This document shows, piece after piece, positions 6,397-7,459 of a DNA stretch of 7,459 nucleotides. The stretch is from Bacillota bacterium. Lineage in GTDB: Bacteria; Bacillota; Clostridia; Christensenellales; CAG-138. The DNA lies in the NCBI GenBank assembly GCA_023451115.1, contig JAEXFV010000027.1:1-7459 (forward strand), in the 5' to 3' direction. Within the stretch, counting starts at the first letter, position 1. The number at the start of each line of letters is the position of its first letter. Position numbers and translations under genes: made by a program. The notes under the pieces are model-generated. The model did not search any database, had not been told where the DNA came from, and worked only from the letters and a program-made list of their open reading frames with translations.

Positions 6397-6859
6397 GTTG
6401 CCACCCCTCCAAATGCAATAAAAACTGCTTTGCCTCCAACCCGCCGGCGTATCCCGTCAGTTTGCCATTGGCTCCGATGACCCGGTGGCAGGGGATAAAG
6501 ATAGAAATCGGATTGAGGGCGTTGGCTCGGCCTACCGCCCGGGCTGCTAGGGGATGCCCGATCTGAGCGGCAATGCTGCTGTAGGTACGGGTTTCGCCAT
6601 AGGGGATGGTTTGGAGCGCTTGCCAAACCAAAAGCTCAAAAGCAGTTCCTTCCGGGGCAAGCGGCAAATCAAATTCCCGCCGGGTTCCTGCAAAATAGGC
6701 CGCAAGTTGTTCGCCCGCCTGTGCCAACAGCGGGGTTTGTTTCACAACATATTCCTTAGGAACAATCGTATTACCGAAAAAAACATTGGTAATGGCTTCA
6801 GACTCCTGGGCAATTTGTATTGTCCCCAGAGGCGTTGTATAGCCGTAAGCATATTTCAT
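6383..6859 (-). CDS. ogt: Methylated-DNA--protein-cysteine S-methyltransferase
   Basis: The protein has 158 residues from ATG 6857-6859 (complement), the normal length for Ogt/AdaB-type enzymes. The N-terminal RNase-H-like domain (about 1-70) is followed by the DNA-binding domain, in which every key position is present: Y93 (AGT Y114), arginine finger R107, hinge N116, IPCHRVIG with acceptor C124, and Y137. It transfers an alkyl group from O6-alkylguanine or O4-alkylthymine irreversibly to its cysteine. The frame stays open upstream to an ATG at 6931, but those 24 extra residues do not resemble the family and would lie across the predicted promoter. The start at 6859 has AGGAG ten bases before it. 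It converges with the alkD/MGMT-like pair; together they make a local alkylation-repair group. Confidence 0.95.
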   Translation of the reverse strand: MKYAYGYTTPLGTIQIAQESEAITNVFFGNTIVPKEYVVKQTPLLAQAGEQLAAYFAGTRREFDLPLAPEGTAFELLVWQALQTIPYGETRTYSSIAAQIGHPLAARAVGRANALNPISIFIPCHRVIGANGKLTGYAGGLEAKQFLLHLEGWQQNRL

Positions 6860-6869
6860 ATGGCAGAGG

Positions 6870-6874
6870 CTCCT
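6870..6874 (-). promoter_or_regulatory. ogt: Ribosome binding site that sets the ogt start
   Basis: On the minus strand AGGAG (complement of CTCCT, 6870-6874), within GAGAGGAG, lies ten bases before ATG 6859. The next in-frame upstream ATG (6931) has no comparable site, so the 158-residue start is preferred over the 182-residue one. Confidence 0.7.
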
Positions 6875-6889
6875 CTCATTGATGTGGCT

Positions 6890-6895
6890 ATTGTA
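6890..6895 (-). promoter_or_regulatory. ogt: Extended -10 of the ogt promoter
   Basis: On the minus strand TACAAT (complement of 6890-6895) is preceded by TGC, an extended -10. No convincing -35 is present 17 bases upstream (TTCTTT, in a T-rich stretch). Transcription would start near 6883, giving a leader of about 24 bases that just covers the ribosome binding site. The 11 bases TACAATAGCCA are identical to the -10 region of the glycan operon at 190-200. Confidence 0.5.
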
Positions 6896-6959
6896 GCATG
6901 ATTCTGTATAAAAAAGAAGACGACTAGGCATGAAGGCAACCGCTATGGGATGCCACCTT

Positions 6960-7119
6960 TGAAATGGTTTTATCGTTTGTTTGAAAAGCCTTTTCTTCAG
7001 TCTGGTGAATCAAATGAAAGCATAAGGGTGCGCTGACACCCTTTTTGCATGGATAAAAATGCATTGCGCTGCGAAAATATGATTTTTATGGAGAAATATG
7101 TCGTATGAAATGGTTTTAT
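6960..7119 (+). repeat. 14-base direct repeat, two copies
   Basis: TGAAATGGTTTTAT occurs at 6960-6973 and again at 7106-7119, with starts 146 bases apart. The second copy lies two bases before the TATAAT at 7122, in the -35/-10 spacer of the response-regulator promoter. Flanking bases do not extend the match. It may be a regulator site, a relic of a local duplication, or AT-rich coincidence. Confidence 0.5.
7024..7046 (+). terminator. Intrinsic terminator with no obvious plus-strand gene before it
   Basis: AAGGGTG (7024-7030) pairs with CACCCTT (7037-7043) across a six-base loop, and Ts run through 7046. On the minus strand the hairpin is not followed by Ts, so it works in the plus direction. 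The nearest complete plus-strand gene ends at 6356. It may stop read-through or antisense transcripts, end a small RNA, or protect the promoter at 7122. Confidence 0.7.
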
Positions 7120-7127
7120 GATATAAT
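7099..7127 (+). promoter_or_regulatory. Extended -10 promoter for the response-regulator gene
   Basis: A consensus TATAAT at 7122-7127 is preceded by TGA (7119-7121), an extended -10. The -35 place (TGTCGT, 7099-7104) is poor, so an activator could be needed. Transcription would begin near 7134, giving a leader of about 168 bases before ATG 7302. Confidence 0.6.
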
Positions 7128-7133
7128 ATATAT

Positions 7134-7301
7134 GGATGAATATAGATTAAAATAACAGGGTTTCCTATAAACGGGATTCCTCCCATGAAATCAATGGTTT
7201 GGGGGTTTTTAGGGCGCAAATAAATTCCCTGGGCGCCGGGGCGGCAAAGTATAAAAAATGTGGCACCGGGATGGGGTAATCGATATAAATGGAGAATAAA
7301 A
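7134..7301 (+). promoter_or_regulatory. Long structured leader of the response-regulator gene
   Basis: This stretch contains a terminator-like hairpin (7179-7210): CCTC plus CCAT pair with ATGG plus GGGG around a seven-base loop with a three-base bulge, then five Ts. A 5-bp GC stem follows (GGCGC 7213-7217 with GCGCC 7233-7237). A 12-codon frame (7185-7223, MKSMVWGFLGRK) begins inside the hairpin. I recognise no known riboswitch class. The layout would fit attenuation, but the hairpin is short and bulged. Confidence 0.35.
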
Positions 7302-7459
7302 ATGCGGATTGGCATCTGTGAGGATACGGCTGCGGACTGCAAGATCCTCTTGAATATGTTGCGAAAGTATTGTACCCAACGTGGCATACCGTTAGAGACA
7401 GAGCAGTTTTCCAATGCAGGCTCGCTATTGAAAACATTTACTCCAGGAAAGTACCAGAT
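7302..7459 (+). CDS. N-terminus of a response regulator, probably LytTR/AgrA type (3' truncated)
   Basis: ATG 7302 opens a frame that runs off the window after 52 codons. It begins MRIGICEDTAADCKILLNMLRKYC, the first strand and helix of a CheY-like receiver domain. The E7-D8 pair is the acidic metal-binding site, followed by an amphipathic helix and an F-S-N-A-G-S-L-L segment that matches strand 2 and helix 2. This form (short ICED motif, then a second strand near residue 34) is typical of AgrA/LytR-like regulators of Bacillota with a C-terminal LytTR DNA-binding domain, but that domain and the phospho-accepting aspartate lie beyond the edge. GGAG (7291-7294) lies seven bases before the start. 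A partner histidine kinase would be expected downstream. The receiver call is firm; the LytTR class is inferred. Confidence 0.85.
   Translation, partial: MRIGICEDTAADCKILLNMLRKYCTQRGIPLETEQFSNAGSLLKTFTPGKYQ

Larger units (their letters stand above)
6932..7121. other. Intergenic stretch without a recognisable gene
   Basis: Between the ogt promoter and the promoter at 7122 I see no coding region with a ribosome binding site. The stretch holds a small palindrome, GAAAAG-C-CTTTTC (6983-6995), an intrinsic terminator (7024-7046) and both copies of a 14-base direct repeat. The longest local plus-strand reading frame (7049-7108, 19 codons) starts next to the terminator and has no Shine-Dalgarno sequence. 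Confidence 0.6.

Noticed and set aside
6860..6931. 24-residue N-terminal extension of Ogt
   Set aside because: It crosses the predicted -10 and the AGGAG site, has no ribosome binding site of its own, and does not resemble the family; M25 begins the normal Ogt N-terminus.
7049..7108. 19-codon plus-strand frame after the orphan terminator
   Set aside because: It begins three bases after the terminator T-run, has no Shine-Dalgarno sequence and ends before the promoter.
7261..7280. TGGCAC as half of a sigma-54 promoter
   Set aside because: The matching TTGC element at the required spacing is absent.
7010..7437. Minus-strand reading frames of 134 and 90 residues opposite the response-regulator start
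   Set aside because: They run through the promoter, leader and receiver coding region, show no recognisable domain, and would begin inside the receiver gene. Treated as chance frames.
1..7459. CRISPR array, insertion sequence, tRNA/rRNA or phage attachment site
   Set aside because: No regularly spaced repeats, transposase-like protein, terminal inverted repeats or RNA-gene motifs were seen on either strand.

Overview
The window looks like chromosomal DNA of a low-to-mid GC Bacillota, most likely a Clostridia gut-type anaerobe. This rests on strong AGGAGG-type ribosome binding sites, GTG/ATG starts, extended -10 promoters, a TGD/hydrophobic/KK tail typical of sortase-sorted surface proteins, and the start of an AgrA/LytR-like response regulator. 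Taxonomy is inferred from style and protein families only.

Layout. (1) 1-87 is the last 28 codons of a surface protein with a cell-wall-sorting-like tail, closed by a strong intrinsic terminator (132-159). (2) An extended -10 promoter (about 167-195) starts a plus-strand operon: a Wzy/WaaL-type polytopic membrane protein (228-1865), a PglF/CapD/WbpM-type membrane-bound UDP-GlcNAc 4,6-dehydratase (1881-3827), a PglC-type phosphoglycosyl transferase (3872-4477) and an SDR reductase/epimerase (4474-5283). (3) Two DNA-alkylation-repair genes follow in the same direction with no visible terminator: an AlkD-family glycosylase (5308-5991) and a short MGMT-like protein (5997-6356). (4) A full-length O6-alkylguanine methyltransferase (ogt, complement 6383-6859) converges on them. 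(5) A roughly 440-base intergenic region (6860-7301) holds the ogt promoter, a terminator with no matching gene, a 14-bp direct repeat, an extended -10 promoter and a long leader. (6) From 7302 to the edge lies the N-terminus of a response-regulator receiver domain.

How the genes fit together. Dehydratase, SDR and phosphoglycosyl transferase are the set needed to turn UDP-GlcNAc into a 6-deoxy HexNAc such as UDP-QuiNAc or UDP-FucNAc and to load it on undecaprenyl phosphate. The WbpM/WbpV/WbpL and WreV/WreQ/WreU systems are the precedents. The Wzy/WaaL-type protein would polymerise the glycan or transfer it to a surface acceptor. No flippase and no further glycosyltransferase is present, so the remaining steps must be encoded elsewhere. 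The repair genes form a compact alkylation-defence group covering N3/N7-alkylpurines (AlkD) and O6-alkylguanine (Ogt and possibly the MGMT-like protein). I see no clearly new system. The points most worth a second look are the minimal glycan cassette in a probable Gram-positive, the MGMT-like protein with ATL-like architecture but a retained cysteine, and the structured leader before the response regulator.
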